Under the pieces are notes generated by a model. The model ran no database searches. It worked only from the letters and a program-made list of their open reading frames with translations, and was not told the DNA's origin. A stretch of 64,000 nucleotides of DNA. It comes from Gordonia heveisoli (GTDB lineage: Bacteria > Actinomycetota > Actinomycetes > Mycobacteriales > Mycobacteriaceae). The position numbers were made by a program, and so were the translations under genes. Positions 11,901-19,012 of the stretch are shown one piece after another (positions within the stretch are counted from its first letter, which is position 1; each line of letters opens with the position of its first letter). The stretch spans positions 186,001 to 250,000 of the forward strand of contig NZ_JASXSH010000001.1 in the NCBI RefSeq assembly GCF_030315745.1. Reading direction: 5' to 3'.

Positions 11901-12417
11901 CCGGTTACGCGCCTTCGCCGAGAACGAGCAAGCGATCCAGCGACTCCCGGGCCGGTCGAGTGCCGCACCGGGTGTCGAGGCCGACGACCGCGAGCCGCCG
12001 CCCGTCGGCATCGGCACCGTCGTCGCCCAGCTCGACGCCGAGACCGCGATGCTGCTGGCCCTGGGCGCCCCGGACGACCAGGCGGACCCGCAGGCCGTGC
12101 CCCACGACGTACTCGCATGGGCACACGAGTGGGTGGACCGGCTCAGCGGCACGCCACGACGCCGCGCGTTGCTGCGTGCGCAGCGTCATCTGGCGGTCTG
12201 CCTGTCTGCTGCCGGTCGCCTCGACGATGCTCGCGATCTGACGGTCACGGTGCTCACCCAGTGCGCCGAGGTCGGGCTGATCCGCTACCCGATGGACGGC
12301 GGTCACGTGTTCCGACGGCTGGTGCGTGATGTGCGCACCGAGGCCCGGTCCGGCGCGCGGGCGCTGTCGGCACCCTTGTCGGTGGAATTTCTCGACCGCG
12401 TGCTCGGTGAGCGGTGA
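8977..12417 (+). CDS. pknK: PknK-type serine/threonine protein kinase fused to MalT-like ATPase
   Basis: A 1146-residue multidomain protein. Residues 30-290 form a Hanks kinase: glycine loop IGRGGYGAVY, VAVK Lys55, HRDVKPGN with Asp149, and DFG Asp167. A proline-rich hinge follows. From about residue 325 a MalT/LuxR-type STAND ATPase begins with P-loop HAPTGYGKTT at 360-369. The C-terminal half is helical, TPR-like. The C-terminus ends VEFLDRVLGER with no LuxR helix-turn-helix. The arrangement matches M. tuberculosis PknK, a kinase that regulates growth and transcription. The start codon shown lies just after a GAGGCGA ribosome site. A link to the nearby mim operon is possible but not shown. 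Confidence 0.88.
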   Translation: MVDNDPQTTQRDAVYDVAGELVAAGFADPTEIGRGGYGAVYRCRQPELDRDVAVKVLTDHLDEENLERFVREQRAMGRLSGHPNIVNVLEVGATPDGFPFIVMQYHPHASLDLRIRKSGPLDWHEVLRLGVKVAGALETAHRAGTLHRDVKPGNILLTDYGEPQLTDFGIARISGGFETDSDLVTGSPAFTAPELLTGSMPSIASDVYGLGATLFCSLTGHAAFERRSGEQVVAHFLRVASEPVPDLSASGYPVEVSRVIESAMAREPEDRPDSALAYGEELREAQRLLGAPVDEMALPLGESTPPVLAASTERRRRITTAPPTPSTKFRPPLRPRAQVARERVLEVLREGERRRLILIHAPTGYGKTTVATQWAEQLIRDGVPVAWLTIDDGDNDLARFLANLVEAIGRADAAAVGDLAEVVDEHGDRANEYVLTSLINEIHARGRRIAVVIDDWHRVSDPAVLVTMDYLLEHGCHHLQMIVTSRSREGLPISRLQVHDEIVEIDMAGLCFDETEADEFLRDVAGLDLPHADVTGLWSSTDGWVAALQLACVSLRGSKRPSELIGHISGRHHAIGDFLAENVVGTLEPDLLSFLLKISVPEQICAGLATALSGEPRAGAMLEEIEARDLFLTRIDQSGDWFRFHSLFGEFLRRRLERDEPQLITPLHRTAAEWFAEHGMLAEAVDHALAAGDADRAVELVETHGQSFIEHSRMAALLPLIDKLPAATVAANPILQLQIAWSSLLVSRPALAEAALDRVRAAIARLPDTEATVRLQLEADVADACVRAISDHIDGLDEVTARITENADILNPFFVSAAYNARTLSAIFRFDFEEAHRYQQLAIPVHRHNAGPYAVMYGYCMDGLAYFEQLDLARAEECFRTGLRLSVERGSSSHSQGARLACALLAEVRYERGDLTESERLLEESFQIGADEGIVDMIKARHLIGSRIALYHNDVDTASRYLVEATEIAERLGLPRLRAFAENEQAIQRLPGRSSAAPGVEADDREPPPVGIGTVVAQLDAETAMLLALGAPDDQADPQAVPHDVLAWAHEWVDRLSGTPRRRALLRAQRHLAVCLSAAGRLDDARDLTVTVLTQCAEVGLIRYPMDGGHVFRRLVRDVRTEARSGARALSAPLSVEFLDRVLGER

Positions 12418-12453
12418 CGCGACCCTGACCCCATCGCACCGAGCAAAGGATCT

Positions 12454-13690
12454 GATGAAACGCCGCATCCCCCGCGCCCGCGACCTCGCCCCGCTGATGC
12501 AATTCAAGAAACCCGAGTTCAATGCGCGCACACGACATCTGGCCGCCGCGCTGACGGTCGAGGACCTGCGGACGATCGCGTAACGCCGGACCCCGCGCGC
12601 AGCCTTCGACTACACCGACGGCTCGGCGGAGGCCGAACTGTCGCTGGCGCGGGCCCGCCAGGCGTTCCGGGACATCGAGTTTCATCCGGCCATCCTGCGT
12701 GACGTATCCGTCGTCGACACCGGATGCACAATCCTGGGCGGACGGTCCGACCTGCCCTTCGGCATCGCCCCGACCGGGTTCACCCGGATGATGCAGACCG
12801 AAGGAGAGTATGCGGGAGCGCGCGCTGCGGCTCGTGCGGGCATCCCCTTCTCGTTGTCCACCATGGGAACCGCATCCATCGAGGACGTCAAGGCGGCGAA
12901 CCCGGATGGCCGCAACTGGTTCCAGCTGTATATGTGGAAGGACCGGGATCGGTCGATGGCACTGGTATCCCGTGCCGCCGACGCGGGCTACGACACCCTG
13001 CTCGTCACCGTCGACGTCCCGGTCGCCGGGGCACGCCTACGCGACAAGCGCAACGGCATGTCCATCCCACCCGCACTGACCGCGAAGACCGTACTCAATG
13101 CCATCCCCCGGCCGCAGTGGTGGATCGACTTCCTCACCACCGAACCGCTGGCGTTCGCGTCGCTGGACCGATGGTCGGGCACCGTGGCCGAGTTGCTGGA
13201 CTCCATGTTCGATCCGACCGTCACCTTCGACGACCTCGCCTGGATCAAGACACAATGGCCCGGCAAGCTGGTGGTGAAGGGCATTCAGACCGTGGCCGAC
13301 GCACAGGCCGTCGTCGACGTGGGGGCAGACGGCATCGTGCTGTCCAACCACGGTGGCCGACAACTAGATCGGGCACCGATCCCGTTCCATTTGTTACCCG
13401 ACGTCGCCACGGCGGTCGGCGATCGCACCGAGATCATCCTCGACACCGGCATCATGTCCGGCGCCGACATCGTCGCCGCCATCGCGATGGGCGCCGACTT
13501 CACCCTGGTCGGCCGGGCCTACCTGTACGGGCTGATGGCCGGTGGCGAAGCCGGCGTCGACCGGATGATCGAGATCGTCTCCGAACAGATCATCCGCACC
13601 ATGCGTCTACTCGGCGTCGCCGCGCTGGACGAACTCGAACCGGGACATGTGACGCAATTCGAACGACTGGTCAAACGACCGCGCGACTGA
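12454..13690 (+). pseudogene. FMN-dependent alpha-hydroxyacid dehydrogenase (LldD family) interrupted by an in-frame stop
   Basis: Reading from the ATG at 12454 gives a typical N-terminus (PRARDLAPLMQFKKPEF ... TVEDLRTIA), then a TAA at 12581-12583. The same frame continues without another stop to 13690 ([18 protein letters not shown] ... ERLVKRPRD). Both halves belong to the same family, and no frameshift is involved. The distal part keeps the FMN/substrate residues LVVKGIQ and [10 protein letters not shown], plus the late [20 protein letters not shown]. Relatives oxidise L-lactate or other 2-hydroxyacids with FMN. Translation could restart at ATG 12788, but that product would lack the first strands of the barrel. 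It is most likely a nonsense-mutated pseudogene, or a sequencing error. It lies 36 bp after the kinase gene. Confidence 0.8.
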
Positions 13691-13706
13691 ACCCGAGACC
13701 CGAGCG

Positions 13707-14177
13707 TCAGGGGCGGGTACGCACATAAGCCTCGACCCTCGCCCGCAGGACCGGGTCACCATACTGGTTGACCAACTCGGCGTCGGTGATGACCAGACCG
13801 CGACCGCGTGCGGGTTCGAGCACGACGTCGACGATGTCGATGGTGCCGGTCAGCGTGTCGTCGGGGCGTACCGGGCGCAGGAACCGGACGTCGTCGAGCC
13901 GCCGTCCGGCGATGACGCTCCACGTCGCAAAGGTCTTGGTGACCGCGAGCCGCTGGTAGATGGCGAGGGTGTGGATGCCGCTGGCGATCAGTCCGTCGAA
14001 CGCCCCCGAGCGCGCGGCGTCGCCGTCGATGTGGAAGTCCTGCGGGTCCCATGCACTCGCAAACGCCACCAGTTCGTCCTCGGTGATCGTGTACTGGTCG
14101 AGCTCGTATCGCCGTCCTACCTGGAGGTCGTCGGCGTAGATGCGAGCGGACGCGGTCGGAGGCTGCGGGGAGATCAT
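13707..14177 (-). CDS. MaoC-like hot-dog dehydratase
   Basis: A 156-residue single hot-dog-fold protein of the MaoC/(R)-specific enoyl-CoA hydratase family. YELDQYTITEDELVAFASAWDPQDFHID is the hydratase motif with the catalytic Asp/His pair, followed by the helix SGAFDGLIASGIHTLA. RPVRPDDTLTG and AELVNQYGDPVLRARVEAYVRTRP complete the usual ending. It probably hydrates or dehydrates an acyl-CoA in lipid metabolism. It is convergent with the broken hydroxyacid dehydrogenase gene and alone on its strand. Confidence 0.85.
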   Translation of the reverse strand: MISPQPPTASARIYADDLQVGRRYELDQYTITEDELVAFASAWDPQDFHIDGDAARSGAFDGLIASGIHTLAIYQRLAVTKTFATWSVIAGRRLDDVRFLRPVRPDDTLTGTIDIVDVVLEPARGRGLVITDAELVNQYGDPVLRARVEAYVRTRP

Positions 14178-14224
14178 GCGTCCACGCTCGCACGCAACAC
14201 GATCGTCGCGGCGACCGGGGGTCC

Positions 14225-14322
14225 GCCGAAAGTCGGGGACGAAGTTCCTCCCCGACGTTTGCCTTCCTCCCCCAGTTACATCCCGGGGACGAACGCGAAA
14301 CTCGGGGACGAAGAGCCCTCAC
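14225..14322. repeat. Intergenic repeat copy 1 (about 97 bp, shared with 33558-33654)
   Basis: This non-coding segment aligns end to end with 33558-33654 with a single 1-nt gap. It shares the 19-nt core GAAGTTCCTCCCCGACGTT and a second block CTCGGGGACGAA, with the same CCGAAAGT start and GCCCTC end. Within it GTCGGGGA and TCCCCGAC form an 8-bp stem with a 9-nt loop (14232-14256). It sits between the divergent MaoC and FAD-oxidoreductase genes. Confidence 0.75.
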
Positions 14323-14423
14323 CCACGCAATACAAACGCTGACCGTCGAGCCATTGACGTGATCCAGGCCATATTTTACGGTTAGACATCATCCAAAAAC
14401 TGTATGACGTAGAGGGCGGTTCG

Positions 14424-15977
14424 ATGTCACTGGGTAAACGAGCGATCATCTTGGGCGGCAGCGTCGCGGGCATGTGCGCCGCCGGCGCGGTGGCCGACTT
14501 CTTCGACGAAGTCCTCGTACTGGAACGCGACATCATCCCGGACGACGCCGAGCACCGCCGTGGTGTCCCCCAGAGCAAGCACCCGCACTTTCTGCTCAAT
14601 TCCGGCCGCCGCGCGATGGGCGAGCTCTTTCCGGGGTACGAGGAGTCCCTCATCGACGCCGGAGCGCTGCACATGATGCCGTCCCTGGCCGCAGCCCACT
14701 GCGAGGGCTCGGTGTGGGTACCGCGCAAAGAGGCACCGATGACGATGGTCTACGCATCGCGACTGCTCATCGAGCGCACCCTGCGCCAGAAGCTGGCGCA
14801 GGTTCCCAATGTCCGTGTGGAAGAGGCGGTCACCGTCGCAGGCCTGGAATGCGCCGATGGCGGTCGGCCTGATGGGCGCGTCACCGGAGTGTGGGCGGTC
14901 GGCCTCGACGGTGGCCGCGAGAAGCAGTTGATCGAGGCCGACCTCGTCGTCGACACCCTCGGCCGCGGTTCGGCGGTGTCGGACTGGTTGGTCGCGGCGG
15001 GATGGCCGCAAGCGCCGGTTCAGTCCCTGGATGCGGGCGTCACCTATGTGTCGCAGTGGTTCCAGAAGCCGGCTGAGTTGCCGGACAGCTGGTGGTGGGC
15101 GCAGATGTCGGTGATGCCAACCGCCGATACCGGTCCGCACCCCATCGAGCATGACTTTCTGTGCCAGATCTTCCCGATCGAGGGCGATCGCGTGCTGGTC
15201 ACCATGGGGTCGTGGGGACATCCCATGCCCCGCAAGGAAGACGAGTTCATCGAGACGGTCCACAAGGTGCGTGCCCCGGCCTTCGGCCGCGCGGTCGAGC
15301 TGTGCGAGCCGATCTCGCAGGTGTTCGTCACCAAGTCGACGGGTAACCGGCGTCGTCGTTATGACACGTTGGAGAATCCGCCCGGCGGACTCGTCGTAGT
15401 CGGCGACGCCGTGTGCGGTTTCAATCCCTTCTACGCCCAGGGGATGAGTTCGGCGTCGAAATGCGCTGTGCTGCTGCGCGACAAACTATCCACCGCGACC
15501 AACGTCGACAGCACGTTCAGCAAGGACTACTTCGCCTCCCAGCGCCAGCTGCTCGACGATATCTGGACCCTTGCGCTGGCCCGCGACCAGGGATACGAGA
15601 ACGCCGAGGGCACCGACATCGCACCCCGATGGCGGCAGCGGCTCGCCAACCGCGTGAGTTGGCCTCTGTTCAACCATATTTCGGCCACGACGCGCGAGGA
15701 TGCGGTCGTCGCCCAGCATTTCGCCGACGTCTTCAACCTGGACGAATCGGTGACGACGATGGTGAAGAGCCCACGGGTGCTCGCCGGCCTGGCCTGGCAT
15801 GCCGTCAAACGCGCGACGAACCGGACGAAGCTTCCGCTGGGCTCCGACCTCCGCCAGGATCCGCCGTCGGACATCTGGCGCGACGGCGAGCGACATCCGG
15901 CAGGTCAGGCACTCGCCATCCCACGCGGCACGGCTCAAGAAGAGTTCGCGACCGTGTCGGTCGCGGCGCGGGGTTAG
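14424..15977 (+). CDS. FAD-dependent oxidoreductase (phenol-hydroxylase-like fold)
   Basis: A 517-residue flavoprotein. The N-terminal dinucleotide motif is IILGGSVAGMCAAGAVADFFDEVLVLERD. The second FAD motif is GLVVVGDAVCGFNPFYAQGMSSA, the GD motif typical of aromatic-hydroxylase or geranylgeranyl-reductase-type flavoproteins. No signal peptide is seen. The stop is followed 3 bp later by the start of a multi-span membrane protein, and a TetR gene comes next, so the three probably form one transcription unit. The substrate is unknown. The tight pairing with a membrane protein suggests a lipophilic substrate (inference). Confidence 0.75.
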   Translation: MSLGKRAIILGGSVAGMCAAGAVADFFDEVLVLERDIIPDDAEHRRGVPQSKHPHFLLNSGRRAMGELFPGYEESLIDAGALHMMPSLAAAHCEGSVWVPRKEAPMTMVYASRLLIERTLRQKLAQVPNVRVEEAVTVAGLECADGGRPDGRVTGVWAVGLDGGREKQLIEADLVVDTLGRGSAVSDWLVAAGWPQAPVQSLDAGVTYVSQWFQKPAELPDSWWWAQMSVMPTADTGPHPIEHDFLCQIFPIEGDRVLVTMGSWGHPMPRKEDEFIETVHKVRAPAFGRAVELCEPISQVFVTKSTGNRRRRYDTLENPPGGLVVVGDAVCGFNPFYAQGMSSASKCAVLLRDKLSTATNVDSTFSKDYFASQRQLLDDIWTLALARDQGYENAEGTDIAPRWRQRLANRVSWPLFNHISATTREDAVVAQHFADVFNLDESVTTMVKSPRVLAGLAWHAVKRATNRTKLPLGSDLRQDPPSDIWRDGERHPAGQALAIPRGTAQEEFATVSVAARG

Positions 15978-15980
15978 GAC

Positions 15981-17231
15981 ATGGCGGTCTGCACTCCGGG
16001 CGACGTCCCGTCCATCATCACCAGCTATCTCGGCTTCGACTGCGAGGGCGCCAATCCGTTTGTCACCGTCCGCAATCCGGCGGACCTCGCGAACTGGACG
16101 CTACCGGTGCTGGAACTGACCATCATCGTTGGCGCGGTGCTGGCATTGCTGCACGCGATCCGGCGCCTGCGCCGCGAGGGTGACCCGACGAATCTGGCGA
16201 TCTGGATCGGTTCGCTGGTCTACCTGTTCGTGATCGAACCGCCGTTGTACTTCCCGAACTGGTTCCACGCCGAAGAGGCGATGGGATTCATGTTCTCCCA
16301 CAACGTCTTCACGGTGAACCTCATGTTCGATCGCCTGCCGTTGTACATCGTGGCGTTCTATCCGGCACTGAGTGCGTTGGCCTACGAGATCGTACGTGCA
16401 TGGGGCTTCTTCGACGGGTCGAAACGCTCGGCCCTGCGCGGCGCGCTCGTCGTCGCCCTCGTGTTCCAGGTGTTCTACGAGATCTTCGACCAGCTGGGCC
16501 CCCAGCTGAAGTGGTGGGCCTGGAACATCGATGCGCCGTTCTACGCCGACACCGTCCGAGAGCTCCGGGAACAGGGCGCCCAGGTCGACGCTCTCGGCAA
16601 CCCGGCAGCGGTGCCGACACTCGCGTCGGTCCCCTGGGGCAGCGTGTGGCTGTTCGCGACCGTATCCTTCGCGGTGCTGATCTACCTCGCGGTGCGGCTC
16701 GTGCACAACCCCACCGCGCAGGGGCAGCGCCCGCGCGGCTGGTCGCTGGTGTGGCGGATCGTCGTCGCCGGCGTCGTGGCCGTGATCAGCATGCCGGTAC
16801 TGTCCATCCCGACCGCGGTGTTCGGGCGCGACGAGAACGCGAATCAGGATGCGCAGACCGTCGTCTACTGGATCGAGATGCTGGCTGTTTGGGCAATCGG
16901 GCTGGTACTGCTCTATCAGCAATGGCGTCGGCTGCGTACGCACCCGGAGATCGGGGTGACCGACGCCCGTAGCGCGCGGCCGTTCCTGGTGGTGTTCCCG
17001 CCGTTGTTCCTGGTCGTGCACCTGGTGCTGTGGCTCACCGCGCTGCCGGACTTCTTCGCCGCACAGGACGGCGTGACCGCCGACAACACACCGACCGGCA
17101 GCCTCCCCTATGTGATCGTGTGCTTCGTCGTGGCGACGGGTGTGCTGGTGGTGGCGATCCTGCGCGGACGCCAAACCACCCGGACCGATGCACCCGATCC
17201 GAAAAGCCTGGCACGCGACGTGGCGGGCTGA
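15981..17231 (+). CDS. Uncharacterised multi-span membrane protein
   Basis: A 416-residue protein with about nine hydrophobic segments, for example around residues 40-58, 70-88, 118-138, 155-170, 218-236, 250-270, 288-308, 328-348 and 374-394. I recognise no family. Conserved-looking polar and aromatic features inside the membrane region include EPPLYFPNWFHAEE, MFSHNVFTVN and YEIFDQLGPQLKWWAW. Such Glu/His/Trp-rich loops are more like a membrane enzyme than a transporter, but this is only an impression. The start ATG at 15981 is 3 bp after the upstream FAD oxidoreductase stop, so the two are very likely co-translated. Confidence 0.7.
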   Translation: MAVCTPGDVPSIITSYLGFDCEGANPFVTVRNPADLANWTLPVLELTIIVGAVLALLHAIRRLRREGDPTNLAIWIGSLVYLFVIEPPLYFPNWFHAEEAMGFMFSHNVFTVNLMFDRLPLYIVAFYPALSALAYEIVRAWGFFDGSKRSALRGALVVALVFQVFYEIFDQLGPQLKWWAWNIDAPFYADTVRELREQGAQVDALGNPAAVPTLASVPWGSVWLFATVSFAVLIYLAVRLVHNPTAQGQRPRGWSLVWRIVVAGVVAVISMPVLSIPTAVFGRDENANQDAQTVVYWIEMLAVWAIGLVLLYQQWRRLRTHPEIGVTDARSARPFLVVFPPLFLVVHLVLWLTALPDFFAAQDGVTADNTPTGSLPYVIVCFVVATGVLVVAILRGRQTTRTDAPDPKSLARDVAG

Positions 17232-17253
17232 ACCGGTATGGCAGCATGAGCGC

Positions 17254-17877
17254 ATGAGGACTCGTGGGTGGCAAGGAAACCCGCCCAAGGACTCTGACGA
17301 GGCGAGAGCCAGGATTCTGCGCGCCGCGGCGAGCTGCGTCGAACGCTACGGCGCGCAGAAGACCCGGCTCGCCGATGTTGCCACCGAACTCGGTGTGACC
17401 AGGCAGACCATCTACAACTATTACTCGTCGGTGGACGAGATGCTGGTGGCGGTCGCCAGTGCCGGTGCCGCGGACTTCCTCGATCGGATGAGTGCCGACC
17501 TCGCCGATGTCCACACCCCGCAGGACGCGATCACCGAAACGATCATGTATTGCCTGCGGGTGCTGCCCGAAGAACCGGCGATCGGGTTGATGGTCCGGGC
17601 CGGTCAGACCGATCTCTTCACCCGTGAGGCGACCACGGCCAGCGCCGTCGAGCTCGGTGTCCAGATGCTGCGCCGACTCGACGTCGACTGGGAGGCAGCC
17701 GGTTTCGACGACGCTGCCATGCCCGGCCTGGCCGAGATGGTCATGCGCGTGTGGCTCAGTTTGCTGCAATACCCAGCCAACCCACCGCGATCCGACGACG
17801 ACCTGCGCAACTTCATCCGCCGATGGGTGTGCCCGCCGGCGATGTTCGCGGAGCACATCGATATCCGAACACAGTGA
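17254..17877 (+). CDS. TetR-family transcriptional regulator
   Basis: A 207-residue repressor-type protein. The N-terminal helix-turn-helix is clear: ARILRAAASCVERYGAQKTRLADVATELGVTRQTIYNYYSSVDEML. The ligand-binding C-terminal domain is not diagnostic. The ATG at 17254 is 22 bp after the membrane-protein gene. A longer reading from 17140 would overlap the previous gene and add only non-homologous residues. It probably controls its own three-gene unit (FAD oxidoreductase, membrane protein, regulator) in response to a small hydrophobic ligand (inference). Confidence 0.88.
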   Translation: MRTRGWQGNPPKDSDEARARILRAAASCVERYGAQKTRLADVATELGVTRQTIYNYYSSVDEMLVAVASAGAADFLDRMSADLADVHTPQDAITETIMYCLRVLPEEPAIGLMVRAGQTDLFTREATTASAVELGVQMLRRLDVDWEAAGFDDAAMPGLAEMVMRVWLSLLQYPANPPRSDDDLRNFIRRWVCPPAMFAEHIDIRTQ

Positions 17878-17919
17878 TACTCACCAAGATCCCGGTCGTT
17901 GCGGCGACGCTCGTCGCGG

Positions 17920-18840
17920 TCACGTAGCAGTCCCGACGTCGGGCCCCAGCACCGAGGCGGCGAACGCCGCTTCGACGACTCCGATCACCGCGGCGAGTAC
18001 CGGGTTGTCGTCGGCGGCGCGTCGGGCGAGTGCGAGATCGATCGTGCCGGCGTCGGCGAGATCGCGTATCACCATGCCCTGCAACGGCAATGCGCGAACC
18101 GAGGAAGGTACCACCGCGATCCCGAGGCCGGCGGTGACCAGGGCCAGCAGCACTGCGGTTCCCGGCGCCTCATGGTCACGCCGAGGGGCGAACCCCGCCG
18201 CACGACAGCTCCGGATCACCGCCTCGTTGACAGCGGACTCGCGGTTTTCGTACATGACGAACGGTTCTGATCGCAGGTCGGCCATCGACACCACCGGCTC
18301 CACCGCCAGCCGGTGATCCGCCGACACCACCAGAGCCAGCCGTTCCTGCTCGACGATCCGGACCTCGATGTCGTCACCCACCGCGGGCGGACGGAGCAGA
18401 CCGAGGTCGAGGGTCCCCGCGCGCAACCCGTCGCACTGCGCAGGCGTGAGCATGTCGGCCTCGATCTGCAATGCGACGTCGGGCAGTTCCCTCTTCACCG
18501 CACGTGCCATCACCGGGAGATGAGAGAAGGCGGCCGTACCGGTGAGCCCCACCCGCACCAGTCCGCTGCGTCCTTCCGCGATACGCCGCACACCGTGCAT
18601 CGCGTCGTCGACCCCGTCCAGGATTCGACGTGCCTCGCCCTGTAGATATTCACCGGCGACCGTCAACGCGACGCGGCGGGTGGTGCGGGTGAACAGTTCG
18701 ACGCCCAGTTCGGATTCGAGCTGGCGGATCGCATAGGACAGGGCAGGCTGCGCGACGTGCAGGGTGGCCGCGGCCTGGCCGAAGTGGCAGGTATCGGCGA
18801 CCGCCGCGAAGTAGCGCAGATGACGTAGTTCCACGGACAC
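17920..18840 (-). CDS. LysR-family regulator divergent from benABC
   Basis: A LysR-type regulator of about 306 residues. VELRHLRYFAAVADTCHFGQAAATLHVAQPALSYAIRQLE is the winged helix-turn-helix, and the periplasmic-binding-protein-like effector domain follows. The GTG at 18840 (or 18834) is preferred because family members begin at this point. It is transcribed divergently from benA with a 170-bp intergenic region. That is the classical arrangement for activators such as BenM/CatM that respond to benzoate or cis,cis-muconate. It is a plausible ben regulator, although a second LysR gene (32657) and a LuxR-type gene (23802) are also candidates. Confidence 0.88.
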   Translation of the reverse strand: MSVELRHLRYFAAVADTCHFGQAAATLHVAQPALSYAIRQLESELGVELFTRTTRRVALTVAGEYLQGEARRILDGVDDAMHGVRRIAEGRSGLVRVGLTGTAAFSHLPVMARAVKRELPDVALQIEADMLTPAQCDGLRAGTLDLGLLRPPAVGDDIEVRIVEQERLALVVSADHRLAVEPVVSMADLRSEPFVMYENRESAVNEAVIRSCRAAGFAPRRDHEAPGTAVLLALVTAGLGIAVVPSSVRALPLQGMVIRDLADAGTIDLALARRAADDNPVLAAVIGVVEAAFAASVLGPDVGTAT

Positions 18841-18912
18841 CCCTTCGCCCCAGCGGCTCGACCTCTCCAAATATACGACTTCATACATGCTTGGCCGGCA
18901 ACTAATCGCGAA

Positions 18913-18928
18913 CATCGATCAATCGATG
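18913..18928. promoter_or_regulatory. Inverted repeat in the LysR-benA intergenic region
   Basis: CATCGAT-CA-ATCGATG, perfect 7-bp arms, 85 bp upstream of the benA start in the shared LysR/benA control region. It is a candidate regulator-binding site. Confidence 0.45.
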
Positions 18929-19012
18929 CCCGGCCCAGGACTAGCAAACAGCCTGGTGTGACTCACGCCACTCAGTGGCAGGGTGACAGAAACAGCTCAC
19001 AGGAGGACTTTC

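Noticed and set aside
12454..12583. A separate 42-codon peptide gene
   Set aside because: Its sequence is the N-terminus of the hydroxyacid dehydrogenase, and the homology continues past the stop in the same frame.
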